From Triatoma infestans (Eukaryota; Arthropoda; Insecta; Hemiptera; Reduviidae), in NCBI GenBank assembly GCA_011037195.1, contig JAAEAF010001566.1, forward strand, positions 1-64,000: a stretch of DNA of 64,000 nt. Reading direction: 5' to 3'. The notes below the pieces were generated by a model that worked only from the letters and a program-made list of their open reading frames with translations, had not been told where the DNA came from and did no database searches. A program made the position numbers and the translations under genes. This document shows positions 11,252-23,900 of the stretch, one piece after another (position 1 is the stretch's first letter; every line of letters begins with the position of its first letter).

Positions 11252-12254
11252 GTTGAGATCTTTTGTTATTAACGAATGAGTTCATTTTTCTTTTGTTTAC
11301 CTTTTTTTATTTCAGACTTCTTGTATTTTAAGTTTGTTTTTTTAGTAATTGGAACATTATGTAACTATTCTTTTTTATGATTAATGCATAAAAATTGTAT
11401 TTTATTTATAAATTATGGTAATAACCTGTAGAACTCCTGTAATGGGTATTGACACTGTCGGTGGTAGGCGTGACCTCAGAAGCGTTAGAGGAGCTTAATG
11501 AAGCAAGCAATTATGAAAATTAACAAGGCAATAAGGTCTTAATTGGCTTACCTTGAAGATGCGGTTATGATGAATAAGAAGCGTATGTTGAGCCGGAGAA
11601 GCTGTGAAAGACGCTAGGAAGCGTAAAACGGTTTATAAAAGGAGGCAGAGTATATGTGTAAATATGTTCGTGTATGGGTGTGTATGAAAAAAGGTTGCGG
11701 AAAAGGTAATTGGTGAATGAAGCGGTACGGAAGCGTGCGTTCGTTGATGCGAATAAAACCTCTCGGAAGCTGGTTGGAGGCAGAATTGAAAGACCTGTGT
11801 TGTAAACGCAATACACGCGTGGAGGAGGTGAAATTTGATGATGAAGCAGTAAATGATGACGAAAGAACAAGTACACATATACGCGCATGAAGCGAGCGAA
11901 ACCACAAATGAAGAAAAGGGATGAATAACCAGGAAAAAGAGGGTGGCTGTGGAGGGGAAATCAACATCCGGAAAGGTGCGAGAGAAGGTGCGAACGCGCC
12001 AGAGAATTGGCGGGAGAGAATTAAAAAGGGGATAACCAGATGTCTGGCCGGACGACGCGAGCGCGCGCGGAAGTTACCAATACGGACACAATCTGGCAAG
12101 ACGACGCAACAGACACTAAATACAGAAACTTATCTATCTATCTACTTTTTCTTCTATCATTAGAATGAGAGTCACCAAGATTTAGGGAACTAGAAAACAG
12201 AGTGGAGAAAAAAATTAAGTGAGTTCAAAAGACCGTTTCAAGTTATTGAATAAG
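11252..12254. other. Unassigned; GC-richer block at about 11440-12120
   Basis: A block of about 680 bases is markedly richer in G and C than its surroundings and contains CG-rich words such as GACGACGCGAGCGCGCGCGG. Open frames run through it on both strands (161 codons on the minus strand, 80 on the plus strand), but none shows a motif or a plausible amino acid composition. It could be an LTR or retroelement leader, or the CpG-rich 5' end of a gene. I cannot tell. Confidence 0.4.
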
Positions 12255-12497
12255 GGGAAGGGAATAGCTAAGTGGTTAGCGTACTGGACTCCCACGCGGA
12301 GGACCCGGGTTTGAGTCCAGCTATGCTGCCTTTAGCTTTTTCTTCCTAGGAGCCTCTACAGCTCACTGTCCGGTGATGGACAGTGTTGTCTGTAACGAGA
12401 GAACATGCCGTCCGGAGGCCGGCAGTGCACTGAAAAGGCTCCGGGCGCCAATGACCTTAGATGTTAAAATTGTGACGCGCCTTAAAATATAAAAAAA
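12255..12497 (+). mobile_element. tRNA-headed SINE, best-preserved copy
   Basis: The head has a near-perfect A box (TAGCTAAGTGG) and B box (GGTTTGAGTCC). The body follows: CTTCCTAGGAGCCTC, CACTGTCCGGTGATGGACAG, GTCTGTAACGAGAG, CGGCAGTGCACTGAAAAGG and CGCCTTAAAATA. It is the fullest copy here and a good reference for the family. RNA polymerase III transcription from the internal boxes is expected from the tRNA ancestry. Confidence 0.85.
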
Positions 12498-14224
12498 GGA
12501 AGAAAAAGTTACTGAAATCCTGCAATCGAGCCGAAGTTTCTACAAAAATAAACGATAGCTTCCCAAACTTTCCGGGACGTTAGAAAAACCAAAGGAAAAA
12601 TTTCCTAAGACTGTTTTAGAAATATATATGAAAATTAAAGATATATTTACATTCTTAATTTCCATTATAACATCTGGAATTTTATCCATCGTAGCAAACC
12701 TTTATTTTCTAACAGTTCTCACCGATTTCACGTGCTCATTCCCATCGTCAGAGTGTGGTTATCATGTTCGTGTAGAGTTTCATCAGTATAAATTTTCTGA
12801 CACACATAACTCTGTCTGATTTATCAATTAGAATCCATTAGTGTAATGCATGTCAGTAACATTACTCTTAGTTGATGAGCGTAAAACTGTGACGACGATG
12901 GGAATGAGAATCTAAAACCCATCATATGATGGAAACAGTTCAACATATGTGATGGCATATCACAAGTCAAATTAGTTTCCTGCTGTCCGCAAGGAACCCC
13001 CAGCTCGTATAAAAGAAACGAAGCCAACCAATGTTTGGGGATGAAGCACCGTCCTACTTCCCCTACCACAGGGAGTCTAAATTGAAGGAAAAAAGGACAG
13101 CGGAGGCCCCCATTCTATCACCATCTTCAAGAGCAAAGACACCTTCCATGCGATCAGCAAAACACAAACATCGAGTCTACACATCAGCACTTGCTTATCT
13201 CTCAGTCTCTCATTGAGTTTATCTCCTTATCTCTTAATCTCATAAGTCAAGTCCATAGAATCATAAGTGTATATATATTAATTATAGTGCAGTATTAATA
13301 GTATTTAGTTATTAATTTTAAACCCCCTAAAAGTCCTATGACAATATTATCTAGCAATACTAACCGTATTTATATTCGACCAATATAACTATCCTGATAT
13401 TTGGAAGAACTTTTAAATAACACAAAGATCAGTCCAGGTACAAAAATTTCTAAACATTTCTAAACAATTGAAGTGTAAGTAATTTTTTAATAAATTAAAT
13501 TTTAAACTGTATAATTTCATATTTTTATAAATAAATGTCTGACTCTGTATGAATGAATTCAAAATTAGCCGAGATTCCAATAAACAAAATAATTTTTTTC
13601 AATTTCGTGATTTAGTGATTTTTTATAAATTATGAAATCAAAGATTGAAACAGAAGATATTAAAAATGAAAATCGTGTGTTTGTACGTCTAAAGAAGATT
13701 TACCTAAGACATTCGTAATTTGTTGTGACATTCAAATTGATGTGACATTTACTCAGTTCTCCCTAATTATTCTAACTCATTACTCCTTAGAAGATATATT
13801 TACTCATCATCATTCTATCTAAATATCTACTATTTCCCATGTATATATTGTCTATAAGAATCCATTGAATTTCATACTAATTAGATTGTAATATGTTACT
13901 TAAATAATAATGACTATAATTTTATTCATTAATAATTTTTATTAATGCTATAAAACATCAATATTAAACGTAATCATTATCTATATATATATATATATAA
14001 CGTGATTATTACCTATTTATGTTTAACTCATTCTTTTATAAAATCGGTTTTATAAACAAGGATGATATAAAATTAAATTCAAATGTATATATTTATGTTT
14101 ATAAATGTTATGGACATAATCGATAACCGTCAATTTAAGGAAAATAACACGTATAAGATGCAAAAAAAAAAAAAAACAAAGAAATTATTCCTCATCAAAT
14201 TAGGTATTGAAAAATTAAGGCTAC
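12498..14224. other. Non-coding; TATA-like element at 13008
   Basis: TATAAAAG at 13008-13015 lies in a GC-richer segment (about 12830-13220), followed by a CT-rich leader and then AT-rich DNA. This may be a solo LTR or a promoter, but no repeat ends or coding region support either. An (AT)n tract lies at 13984-14000. Confidence 0.4.
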
Positions 14225-14334
14225 ATAAAAATTTAAGAGTTGATATATGACCTTAAAATACCATATTGTTGAATAAAGTGAATACATTCTACCAAATATA
14301 AACTTAATATCTTGTGTTTAATGCACTGAATGAA

Positions 14335-15064
14335 TTTGTATTGGTATCGTTTTATGGATACCGGAAGTTGAAGTGAGGAGTAAGTGTTGTTAGTTAGAGA
14401 GATTAGAGAACTGGTTTTCGACATACGAACTACTGATTTATGAAAATAAACTATATTTTAACAAATAATTTAAAGTGTATTGAAATAGATAAACTAAGAT
14501 GCACAATTGTAAAAATATAAGAATTATGAAATGAATATAAATTATTAATGAAATAGTGTTAAAACCTTAAATAGGGACGCGCTGGCGATGTGTCATGGAA
14601 CTTAACTGCTGGATAACTCGCACTTACTGATCTATTATAACTTGTACTTAACTGCTGGATAACTCGCACTTGACTGATCCGGAACTCCAGTGGGGCGACG
14701 TTTATATTTGCATCACTCACACATCGGCTGATGTGTAAGTACGTGCCACACTAAGACATCTCTCGTAGTATATTGACCTAGGGGAGGTCGGTAGTTAACA
14801 AAGGCTGTTTTGGCAAGGGTGGCGACGCTTTGTTAACAGATGGTGGCCAGGTGGCCTCTTAATTGTACATTGACCCTTGTATGAAAGGGTTTTGCCGCGG
14901 TTCTCTTGACTGTATATTGACCCCTGTATGAAAGGATTTTGCCGCGGTTCTTGACCTGCAGATAGCGGCTGCCTGGATCCTTTTCCAAATTCCAACCACT
15001 AGTTATAATTTTTAGATTTATTTAAAAATTATATCTTCTTTCTTCTTCTTGCCATCACATCACA
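14335..15064 (-). mobile_element. LTR-like repeat, copy 1
   Basis: It is homologous, in reverse, to the copy at 57907-58613 and in the same sense as that at 36140. On the minus strand it starts TGTGATGTGATGGCAAGAAG, contains several TTGACCC...GAAAGGGTTTTG and GCCGCGGTTCTTGAC modules repeated in tandem, and ends with CGATACCAATACAA. Initial TG, an AT-rich promoter-like part and a poly-A-like end suggest a solo LTR. No gag or pol is attached. Confidence 0.5.
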
Positions 15065-15116
15065 AATTCCATATTTGGAATTCAATTGTTTGTTTCTAGT
15101 AAACAAGTACGAAATA

Positions 15117-15520
15117 TATGTGGTATGAAACACTCGGGCGACTTTCTTTTATTCTTCTTAACGCAGTTATATATGAAATGACATTGTTTGTTTAAATTTC
15201 AAATTTTACTCGTATACACTAACATAAATACACAGGTGGTGGAGGACAAGTGCCAACCTACCAATCAGGGTAGAGAACGATTACAGAGAGGCCAACAATA
15301 TTAAACAAACAAATTTGAATTTTAACCTCTCAGACTCCTCAGTACTATCAGAAAACAATTTTTTCAGTAAAATATTAGAAATAAAAGTGATAGATTGATA
15401 TGAAATATGGTTATAGCCATTTTTGAGCGAATTCCAAAAAGATCAAAAACCTAGTCTGTAAAATCGCACTTTCGGTCTAACGATTTCCTTCAAATTTTGA
15501 ATTCTAGCCAATGTTATTGA
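15117..15520 (-). mobile_element. Helentron-like repeat fragments
   Basis: TGGTATGAAACACTCGGGCG followed by ACTTTCTTTTA marks the hairpin-side end of the family in minus orientation. Degenerate internal-unit words (ATTTTTGAGCGAATTCC, AAATCGCACTTTCGGTC) follow at about 15415-15480. It is heavily diverged. Confidence 0.45.
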
Positions 15521-15570
15521 TGTATATTAATATTATCATACAGTAAAACCACAAATTGTACTGATTTAGA

Positions 15571-16690
15571 TTATGGGGGGTTACCTCTTCAGCCTACGCC
15601 ACCGCGACCCCAAAGGGTCTATTGTGGCACCCCATATATTGGAGTCCCCTCCCCGGTCCTGCTCTTTATTTCAACTTTGGAGTCGGGGGAGGATCGTAGA
15701 TGGTCGGTTAAGAGCACCTCCCATCAGAGCACGCTCTCGAGTCCTATCTGCCTTATTAAATAGTCCCGAGAGAGGCCCCTGGCTAAGGCTTAGATTAGAT
15801 AGATTCTATGGGGGGATTAGCGCTTCAGCCTGCGCCACTACGACCTCCATAGGTCTATTGTGGCACCCCCTAAGTTGGAGATCCCTCTCCACCCCTATCC
15901 TTTACTTGGGCTTTTGGGTCTGGGGGGGCTCCTAGGTGATCGGTGAAGAACACCTGCCATCAGAGCAACTGTCGAGCCCTATCTGCCTTAATAGACTTAA
16001 TAGACCCGAGAGAGGCCAGTGGCTGAGGCTTGCAACCGTTAGCTTCCCCGCTTCAAAGAGGCGAAACCTCAGCCATACGAGCCCCTCGAACTGTCACAAA
16101 ACGTGCAGTGTTTCCTCTTCTTCCTGACAAAACCTATATAGACTATCCTTGCCAGGCCCATGCGGTGCTGTGCTTATTAAGTCTAGAATGGCCAGTGAGG
16201 ACGCCAACTGCTATCCTCCCCCCCCCTCCGGGGACTAGTTGGAGTAATTCTGCAGATAGCCTGGACGAGGAGTTATGAATGTACGTTTTCGTCTGCCCTT
16301 GGACTGGGGTTCTAGCACACCATTCTCCTGATGCACTCCTGAGGCATCTTGCGATGCCGCAGAACGGTTCAGGTCAGATAAGAGTTTCCAATGAGACCTT
16401 CCCGGACTAGGCGAACTGCCGTCTCATTGCCTCTGTGACCCGAATGCCCGGATACCCATACCAGGAAAACCTTATTACGACTACTAATTTCCCTGAGTAG
16501 GCAATCCCACATCAGCCTTGAGCTGATCTCCCACGAGTCATTGCCCGCAGGGCAGCCTGGCTAAATGACGATTCTGGAGTTATGCACTCCTCGTTTTCTT
16601 ATTTCGGCGCTGCAGGTAATAATTGCACATCTCGGATGTGCCTTGTACACGCCGGCTCCCACTTTATACTGATTTACAGCTATAGTAACC
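15571..16690 (-). mobile_element. RNase H-bearing non-LTR 3' end with tandem-repeated tail
   Basis: The minus strand encodes decayed RNase H, with VGAGVYKAHPRCAI near 16650 and VFLVWVSGHSGHRGNE near 16455. Frameshifted C-terminal sequence follows. The 3' UTR holds a tandem duplication: units at 15573-15807 and 15808-16031 (235-bp period) each carry ATGGGGGG and TCTATTGTGGCACCCC. The same ATTGTGGC/TTGTGCC words occur in the relics at 28884 and 45061, so these belong to one group of elements. Confidence 0.6.
15573..16031. repeat. Two-unit 235-bp tandem repeat
   Basis: ATGGGGGG recurs at 15573 and 15808. Both units share CTTCAGCCTRCGCCAC, GGTCTATTGTGGCACCCC, GAGTC/GAGCCCTATCTGCCTTA and CCCGAGAGAGGCC in the same order. 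The units have clearly diverged, so the duplication is not recent. Confidence 0.85.
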
Positions 16691-16933
16691 TGTTACTGTT
16701 CCCTCACAACTCTCTAAAAAATCAATTTGCCCGGGCAAATGTTTCAAATAAACTGACAGGTATTTATGTGTATGATAGTATACGAATTTTAAAGAAAACC
16801 GTTAGAACCTTTTTTGAACAACTCATGAAAAAATCAAATAAAAAAATTTAGTAAAGTCGCACGTCAAATTGGTGGATTTTACCTGACACCTTCATGTCAT
16901 GAGGTGGTAGTACCTAAGGGTATTGCAATTTTT

Positions 16934-17025
16934 ACTTTCTCATACTCCTAACAAACGGAACTATGCGATCGTTTCCACCGGAAATGTATGTTTTATGTCC
17001 CCTGAATACGACAAAAAAGTTTTCT
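16934..17025 (+). mobile_element. 5' end fragment of Helentron-like repeat
   Basis: ACTTTCTCATACTCC matches the 5' terminus. TTTCCACCGGAAATGT and GACAAAAAAGTTTTCTATTG match the following 100 bases of the complete copies. The match then stops, shortly before the inverted repeat at 17120. Confidence 0.6.
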
Positions 17026-17119
17026 ATTGAATGGTATATATCATATTAAATCATCATTTAAGCGAAATAGGATTGTCAATGCCTTCATTTTTTAGTAAAT
17101 CACCAAATATTCCAGATTT

Positions 17120-17302
17120 TTTCATGATAGTCTGCTTCTTCATCGTCGACCGATTTCAGAGTCGAATCATATCTTCAGAATGCCTTGCCAAAATCAATTT
17201 AAACACTTTCTCGCACAGATTGTTGATCGAAACAATTTTATTTTTCTTCTTCTGTTTTGACTACAAAATGAAGCAGGTAATTATGGTAAAATTCTGTGAT
17301 GT
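17120..17302. repeat. Degenerate head-to-head inverted repeat with hammerhead-like arms
   Basis: The left arm (minus strand, about 17120-17190) carries TTCTGAAGATA...GAAATCGGTCGACGATG. The right arm ends with GACTACAAAATGAAGCAGG at about 17260 and TCTGTGATG near 17302. These are the words that close the arms of the well-preserved palindrome at 34526. Stem II is no longer complementary, so this copy is decayed. Confidence 0.55.
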
Positions 17303-18960
17303 TTTCCTAGAAAGTTGGTGTCATTATCGATTTAATTATAATAAAGACATTCTGAAAGTGAAACAAAAATCAGTTCTTGTCAAAAGCGTTAATGAATGAA
17401 ACCATAGAGATAGGGTAAAAAATTATATCATGTTCATTTTCATCTATATCTTCAATATTCTTATTTCTCATTAGAAAATGTGAGATTATTGTTTGTATAA
17501 ATTACAAGTTTTGTATGGAGGAGAAATGGGTCGAAAGAATAAATCACTGAGATCTGTAACTTCCAGGATAGCTAATCTAGTTAATCAGAATTTATGTCCT
17601 GTATGTTTGCTTTAAGAGAGAAACAATATACACATGCACTCTCAGGAGTTTGTTGGTAAATTAGTTGTTTTATTAAGGTTTTGCGAGTTTCGTTAAATCC
17701 CATTAGTTTAATATCTGTTCCAACGCTACTCTATTGTAAGGAAATATTTCAATGTGCAATGTGCAATATGTCTTTGTGAGGTTAGTATGAAAGCCAAGAT
17801 CTCAGGAGACTGCCTAGTTTACTTCTCCTCCTGTGCGATATCTAAGAATCACTAAAGGAACTTAATGGGATCTGTATTTTATTCATAATAGTAAAATTTT
17901 ATATTATATTTATAAGTAATTATTCTTTAATATTATGCTATATTACGAAGTAGAAATAATTATAGAATAGCCATGAAATGTAGACAGTTTTGAAAACATG
18001 GAATCTTATTTTTCTCTAAATATTTTATTGAAACTTTTACATCAGTGTATTTGACAGCCATGACCTCTATAATATACTATGTATAAAATAATTTGGTCAC
18101 GTCAAATACAAAAATGTAATTTAATCAGTATGTTGTTTCACACAGGTAATTACTTCATTTATCCCTCATGAGGGGAAGTGTGGACTAGCTACTCTCCACT
18201 TTCTCAGCATGGAAATACGAACAATTCATACACTAACTCCACCTAACATTTACAAATTATACAAATGGTCTGCAGTGGTGTAAAGTCTAAATCTATACAC
18301 AAACAGTGGCGCTCAAGATAGCCATGGTATAAGTTTTAAATCGCAGTATATCAAATTTCTACCTAAACTTATCTAACTTCAATTATAAATATCTGTATTA
18401 TAAAGTAAGTAATATTCATTTTCTTCATATAAATTATAAGAAGGAAAGTGAGTTAGTACGTTTTGAGCAATGAGTGAGTCAATAAATGAACATTTAATTT
18501 AGTACATTTATTAGTTTAGTTAATAAATTATGATCCGAATATTTAAACAAACAAAAAAGTTTTGTTTTGTTTGTTTTTTTACATGAGAAAGTGACAACTC
18601 TTACGTAACAAAAATATCTGAGAATTACTGTCCTTTTAGAAAGCTTTTTTTTTCGTAAAATTACAAAGCAATATAATCGGAGTTATGGAGTAAGAACCGG
18701 TAAAAGTCTTTTTAAAAACGTTTATTTTATAATACAATACAATTATGAAATAATAAAGGATTAAATAGTATTAGAGTACTGGCTAGCAACTGTAAACTAA
18801 GAGCTGTAAGCAACGGTAAGCAACTGCACTCAACTATGGACTGTGGACGACTGACTGCTGTTGGCAAGTAGGGGTATATATATACTGTCAGCTTCTGCTG
18901 ACTCGGCAACGGCTGGTCTCCTAGAGATAGTGTCATAACTTCGGTCTGAATTTTTTTCCG
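17303..18960. other. AT-rich non-coding stretch
   Basis: No gene, RNA or repeat was recognised. The frame at 18727-18969 has no motif. Confidence 0.5.
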
Positions 18961-19072
18961 TCGTAGCATGGTCGTCAGAGGTTATGATAAACGCCCGTTG
19001 ATTATATAAATCAACCAATTTGTTACGTCACAGATACAAGTAAAATTGACTTCGAATTTGGAAAGCCTTATA

Positions 19073-19104
19073 CTGACGATGAATGAGAAACCGAAACCGG
19101 CCAG
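19073..19104 (+). ncRNA. Degenerate hammerhead-like motif, second family
   Basis: CTGACGA at 19073-19079 and GAAACCGG at 19093-19100 keep the spacing of the hammerhead core. The stem II halves (GAAT and AACC) no longer pair and the cleavage-side triplet reads GCC rather than GTC. The downstream words GATAAAATCCCAGATGTT and CCCAACCACA are shared with the copy at 19603. Confidence 0.4.
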
Positions 19105-19602
19105 ATGCAACCAAAATAAGCATACTGAGGCGGATAAAATCCCAGATGTTTTACAGTTTTGCAAACCCAACCACAAAGTCAACAATATATTTGGTCTTCA
19201 AAACTATTTTCTCGTTTGTGTAATAGGATCCGAAGAGAGGGATCCAAAGCAGAGAGAGACAGACAGTCTCACTCGCTAGTTTAGGCCAGACTAGAGTGGG
19301 TGAAACTGTTTAAATTCAACTTTGTCAGCCGAAGGAGGGAGTCTACCGACAGTCTTGCAGCAGAGTTCATATAGCAGTCACAACGCGTCATCAACCTTTC
19401 TCTTTATCTCTCACTACCATTTTATATATTTTAGTGTAAAGTCCAGGCAGTTTGTGCTATTCTTCTATTATACAGTGTTCACCCATACTTCTAGTTTATT
19501 TATCTATACAACCCATTTAATCACTTTCACAATCCCATTATATTTGGAAACTGTATCCTCACAGATTTCATCATTTAAACAGAAAACTTAAGTAAATTTA
19601 CT

Positions 19603-19632
19603 CTGACGATGGATGAATATCCGAAACCGGTC
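19603..19632 (+). ncRNA. Hammerhead-ribozyme-like motif, second family
   Basis: Core CTGACGA (19603-19609), one extra T, stem II GGAT/ATCC closed over GAAT (19611-19622), GAAA (19623-19626), then CCGG and TC. ACCGGT is self-complementary, so stem III could form between two molecules or copies. Stem I is weak here. It is followed by GATAAAATACCAGATATT, the family's conserved trailer. Confidence 0.5.
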
Positions 19633-19749
19633 TGGAATAAGAGAAACATGCATGCTATGATGGATAAAATACCAGATATTAACCAGCATGGCGAACCCAT
19701 CCACATATTCAACATATATTGTCATGTGTACATTGTCTTCTTTTTTTTT

Positions 19750-20090
19750 TTTTTGGCGCATCAACATTTATGGTCATTGGCGGCGGGGACTTCTCAGTGC
19801 ACTGCCTTGTCAGGAGAGTGCTGCAAAACCGTAGGACTATGGACAGGCTTGCCTGTCCAAGGTCCGGGCTAGTGACCATTCTAGGCCGTTAAGTAGGAGA
19901 CTTGTTCTCTCTACATAATGGTACCACGGGATCGTGAGTCAGCCCGGCAGAGCTTGCTCTGTGCTCACGAGCTGAGAATGGCCTCGTGGTGGTCGTAGTT
20001 AGCAGGGAAAATGGTAGATTTTCCCAATGTTTTCTGGTGAGCGGGAGTTGGTTGGTTTGCCCTAGAGGAATATTTTTTTTTTAATTTTTT
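19750..20090 (-). mobile_element. SINE-like chimera sharing only the 3' tail
   Basis: The plus strand begins GGCGCATCAACATTTATGGT and carries CTCAGTGCACTGCC, the reverse of the SINE tail. The remainder (about 19820-20060) is GC-rich and unlike the other SINE heads. It may be another SINE family that shares a tail with the main one. Confidence 0.4.
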
Positions 20091-20097
20091 TTTTTAA

Positions 20098-20800
20098 GGT
20101 GCAAAACATCTAAGGTCATTCGCACCTGATATTTATCTTTAATTGACACTATACTGGCTATACGTATCAATACATTGCCCTAGTCATAACTAAATTGCGC
20201 CCTATATATCTATGCTATCTAAGTACTATATAAATTTAAGAAGGACGGTACCGAACTATCCTGGAAACTCTTGATTACCTCAACCTAAATTAAAATCAAA
20301 CTACACATTCGTATCAATAGTTTCAACTCACTAAGACATCCCAATAAATACACTCATACGTATTAGACATTCACTCCAATAAATACAAGCAGCTCAATAG
20401 ATACACTCAAGTTAAAAAAACGTTCATCCTAATAAATACATGCATCCCAATAAATACGGTCATACCAATCCAATAAATACAAGCATACTTCTCTTGCGCA
20501 CAATTAAAATATTGTGATGGAGTACTCGATATTCCTCCATCACATCAAATACTTAACCTAAAACTAAAATAAAATCTATTTACAGCACATTCACACGATT
20601 ATTCACACGCATGCCGGGTTGCCAATCCCGACACAGACCCAACCCACCGAAAAACAGTGGCTCCCAAGAAAAGCGAGGAAGACTTCCCCGGACAAGGAAG
20701 ACTTCAAATTTGCCACCCCTGCCCCGGGATTGACACCCGCCACATTCATACACTACATTCATAAACTCACGTTCTCACAGCCTATACCTACATCTTTGAT
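20098..20800. repeat. SINE-tail-like start and degenerate AATAAATAC minisatellite
   Basis: Positions 20098-20135 (GGTGCAAAACATCTAAGGTC) resemble the reverse of the SINE tail. From about 20338 to 20490 the word CAATAAATAC recurs about seven times at irregular spacing. At 20700-20760 a reversed GGTGTCAATCCCGGGG word resembles a B box. Whether this is one long SINE-like unit is unclear. Confidence 0.4.
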
Positions 20801-20901
20801 CCTACTATTTACTTAAAAAACCTAAATCTGCCTACCTACCGTAGTATAGTATCATATTAAATCAAATAAATTTATATCTTTAAGGTATTGTAATGTTTTC
20901 C

Positions 20902-23900
20902 CTATACTGTCTTCATTATCTTCAGTATTTCTTTCATGTTATTGGCAATGTTTATATTTTCCCTGGCTGAGGTATATTTTGGACACTCCAGAAGAAAATG
21001 CTGGACGGTTAATACTACATTGCAAGTGCCACATATCGCTAGTGGCTCACCTCTAAAGATATATCTGTGGGTTAACATCGCGTGGCCAATTCTTAGTCTT
21101 GCCAATATAACTTCTTCGCGACGGGACCCTCGACATGTTGTCATCCATTTCTTAGGTTCTGATTTAATATTTCTTAACTTGTTTGTTATTGGAAGTGATT
21201 CCCAGTCTTGCTTCCATTGAGATAATACCTCATTTCTCAAAAAATTCCTCCAGTCATGTGACAGTAGAAAGTCATATTTATCATACACTGAGGCAGCATC
21301 TTTAGCCGGGTTATCTGCAGCTTCATTATATTTGATCCCAACATGCCCAGGAATCCAAAGACAGTCTATTCTTTTGTAACTTTGAGCACATTGATGCAGA
21401 CGACTGTGGATAGTCTGGATCAATACATTATCACTGTCTAACTTACATATTGCATCCAGAGAGTTTCTAGAATCTGAACAGATTACGAAATTTCTACCGG
21501 TATGTGATACCACATGTTCCACTGCTTTGTAAATGGCGAATAGTTCTGCCGTAAAAACACTGGAACTTTTATTTAATGTGCAGCCATGAGCCATTCCATC
21601 TATTACCCAGGCAGATCCCCCATCACTCATTGTTTTTGAACCATCTATAAAAATTTGCTTTTAGTTCTTATACTTATTATTCACCCTTTCTAGGAAATTG
21701 TTTCTATAGACATAATCTGGGGTATTACTCTTTATAAACTTACTTAAAGTATAATCTACCCTAGGCATATTAAGTACCCATGGTTCTACACGCTCTCGGG
21801 CATCCTACATGCCGGAGCTCTGAACTTATTGCAGGAGGGATTACAATATTTTGTTGCGAACAAAGGTTGGCGAAACGCATGCCTAAAGGTTTAGTGTTTG
21901 CATACACTGCGTGTGAATCTACCAGCTCGGGTGAGTATAGATATTTATAGCATACGTGCTCTTTCAGTGGTAATAACTTTGCCGCATAATTACACATTAA
22001 TATATTTCTTCTAATATGAAATGGAGGTTCCCCGCTTTCTGCATATAAACTATCTACTGGGCTGGTTTTCAAGGCTCCAATCGCCATGCGGATACCTTCA
22101 TTATGTACTGGATTTATAATCCGCAGTACTGAATCTCTAGCCGAACTATATATTATACAAACATAGTCATAAGCTTTGTAGAAATTCATCATGCTATGTC
22201 GATCTGCACCCCGGACAGTCCCTTTAACAACTTTAATTGCATTCAGCTTCCTGATGCACCTTTGCTTTAGGTCTTCAAGATGGGCACGCCAACTTAATTT
22301 TGAGTCGAGTATTAGTCCCAGATATCTGACTTTTCCCATGCAGGGTATGGTTCTACTTCCTAATCGTAGCTCTACTGTTGGCTGGGCTTTGCGGAAACGG
22401 TGAAAATGTACGCAACTACTCTTGCTAGGAGAGAAGCGGATGCCACTCATTTCTGACCATTGTTCAAGGTTATTGATAACCATCTGAAGGCTTTCTTCCG
22501 CTACTGTAAAACTTGGAGCGCTTCTAAACACTACTAGGTCATCTGCATAGAGCATGCCTTGTGCAGAAGCTTCCAAACACGTTAGAACATTATTTATTCC
22601 TATGAGGAATAATATAGAACTTAAGACACTTCCCTGAGGAACACCGTTCTCTTGGATGAAAGGAGGAGATAGGAATCTTCAGTCGTACTCTAAAGATTCG
22701 CAGTTGAGAAAGTTTTGAACAAATTCTGGCAGATTTCCCCTTAAATTCCACTGATGCATCTGCTTAAGAATGCCGTATCTCCAAACCATATCAAATGCCC
22801 TTTCAACATCAAAGAAAACTGCTATCAAATGATGCTTTTTTTAAAACGTTTTCTGGATGGCTTGTTCGAGGATAACCAAGGGATCCATTGTACCATGGTT
22901 ACTCCTGAATCCTGCTTGGTATTTACTTAACAATTCCTTCGATTCTAGGTACCATATCAACCGTTTGCTTATCATTCTTTCAAGCGTCTTACACAAGCAA
23001 CTGGTTAAAGTAATTGGGCGATACGATTCGGGATTTGATTTCTCTTTTCCTTCCTTTAGAATGGGTATCGTTATTGCTAGATTCCAAGTCTTTGGGAAGT
23101 GTTTGTAGATCCAAATTTTGTTATAAAATCTAAGTAAATATTTTTTATTTTGTACTGTTAGGTGCTTTAGAAATTGATAATGTATTTTATCAGCACCTAG
23201 GGAAGTATCTTTGGATTTAGATAAAGCCCTTTCGAGCTCCCACATTTTAAAACGATTATTATAACTATGACTACAGCCTCCTTCGGAGAAGTCAATGGCA
23301 TTAATCTCCTCTTCCAGTTTGATCGAAAGGAATACTTGAGAATATCTTTCTGTTCGAGAGAGTCTGGCGAAAAGCTCTGCTTTATCAATGTCGTCCGTTT
23401 TGACGGTACCATTAATATTTAACCCAGGTATCTGGGTATCAGGCCTCACGCCAATAATAGACTTTATTTTTTTCCAAATCTCTTTTGATGGCGTTGATTG
23501 TGTGATGCTTGAAACAAATTGTCTCCAGGACTCCCTTCTGCTCTCTTTTATTATCATTCTCGCTCTGAATCTCAATACTTTATTCCTACTGAGATTCTCA
23601 TCCGAAGGTTGGTTATAGAAAAGTCTTAGAGCTTTTTTTCTTTTTTTAATCGCGATTCTGCAGTCATTATTCCACCACGGTGCGGGGTTCTTCCTCAAGA
23701 TTGTACTAGTTTTAGGCACTGAAGCCTCTGCTGCGTTGTTTAGTACGTCCGTGATATATTCTGTCTCTTCATCAATATTTTGAAATTCTTGGTCATTAAA
23801 ATTTGCGAGAGAAGAAAATTTATCCCACTCCGCTCGTTTCAGTGACCATCTAGGCGCTATAGTTTGCTCTGCCCTTTGAAGTTCACAATCGATCACAATT

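Noticed and set aside
11614..12099. 161-codon minus-strand open frame in the GC-rich block
   Set aside because: Composition is skewed (Phe, Ser, Arg, Pro) by base content, overlapping frames are open on both strands, and no domain is visible.
12255..12330. Possible tRNA gene
   Set aside because: A and B boxes are present but the acceptor and anticodon stems do not close, and the same head recurs on many SINE copies.
13008..13015. TATA box of a host gene
   Set aside because: TATAAAAG is convincing as a word, but no exon or coding sequence follows, so I list it only as a TATA-like element.
16030..16278. Short GC-rich plus-strand frames at 15573-16278
   Set aside because: They are antisense to a decayed non-LTR 3' end on the minus strand.
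17031..17399. 122-codon plus-strand open frame
   Set aside because: It runs straight through a decayed hammerhead-family inverted repeat and has no motif, so it is chance.
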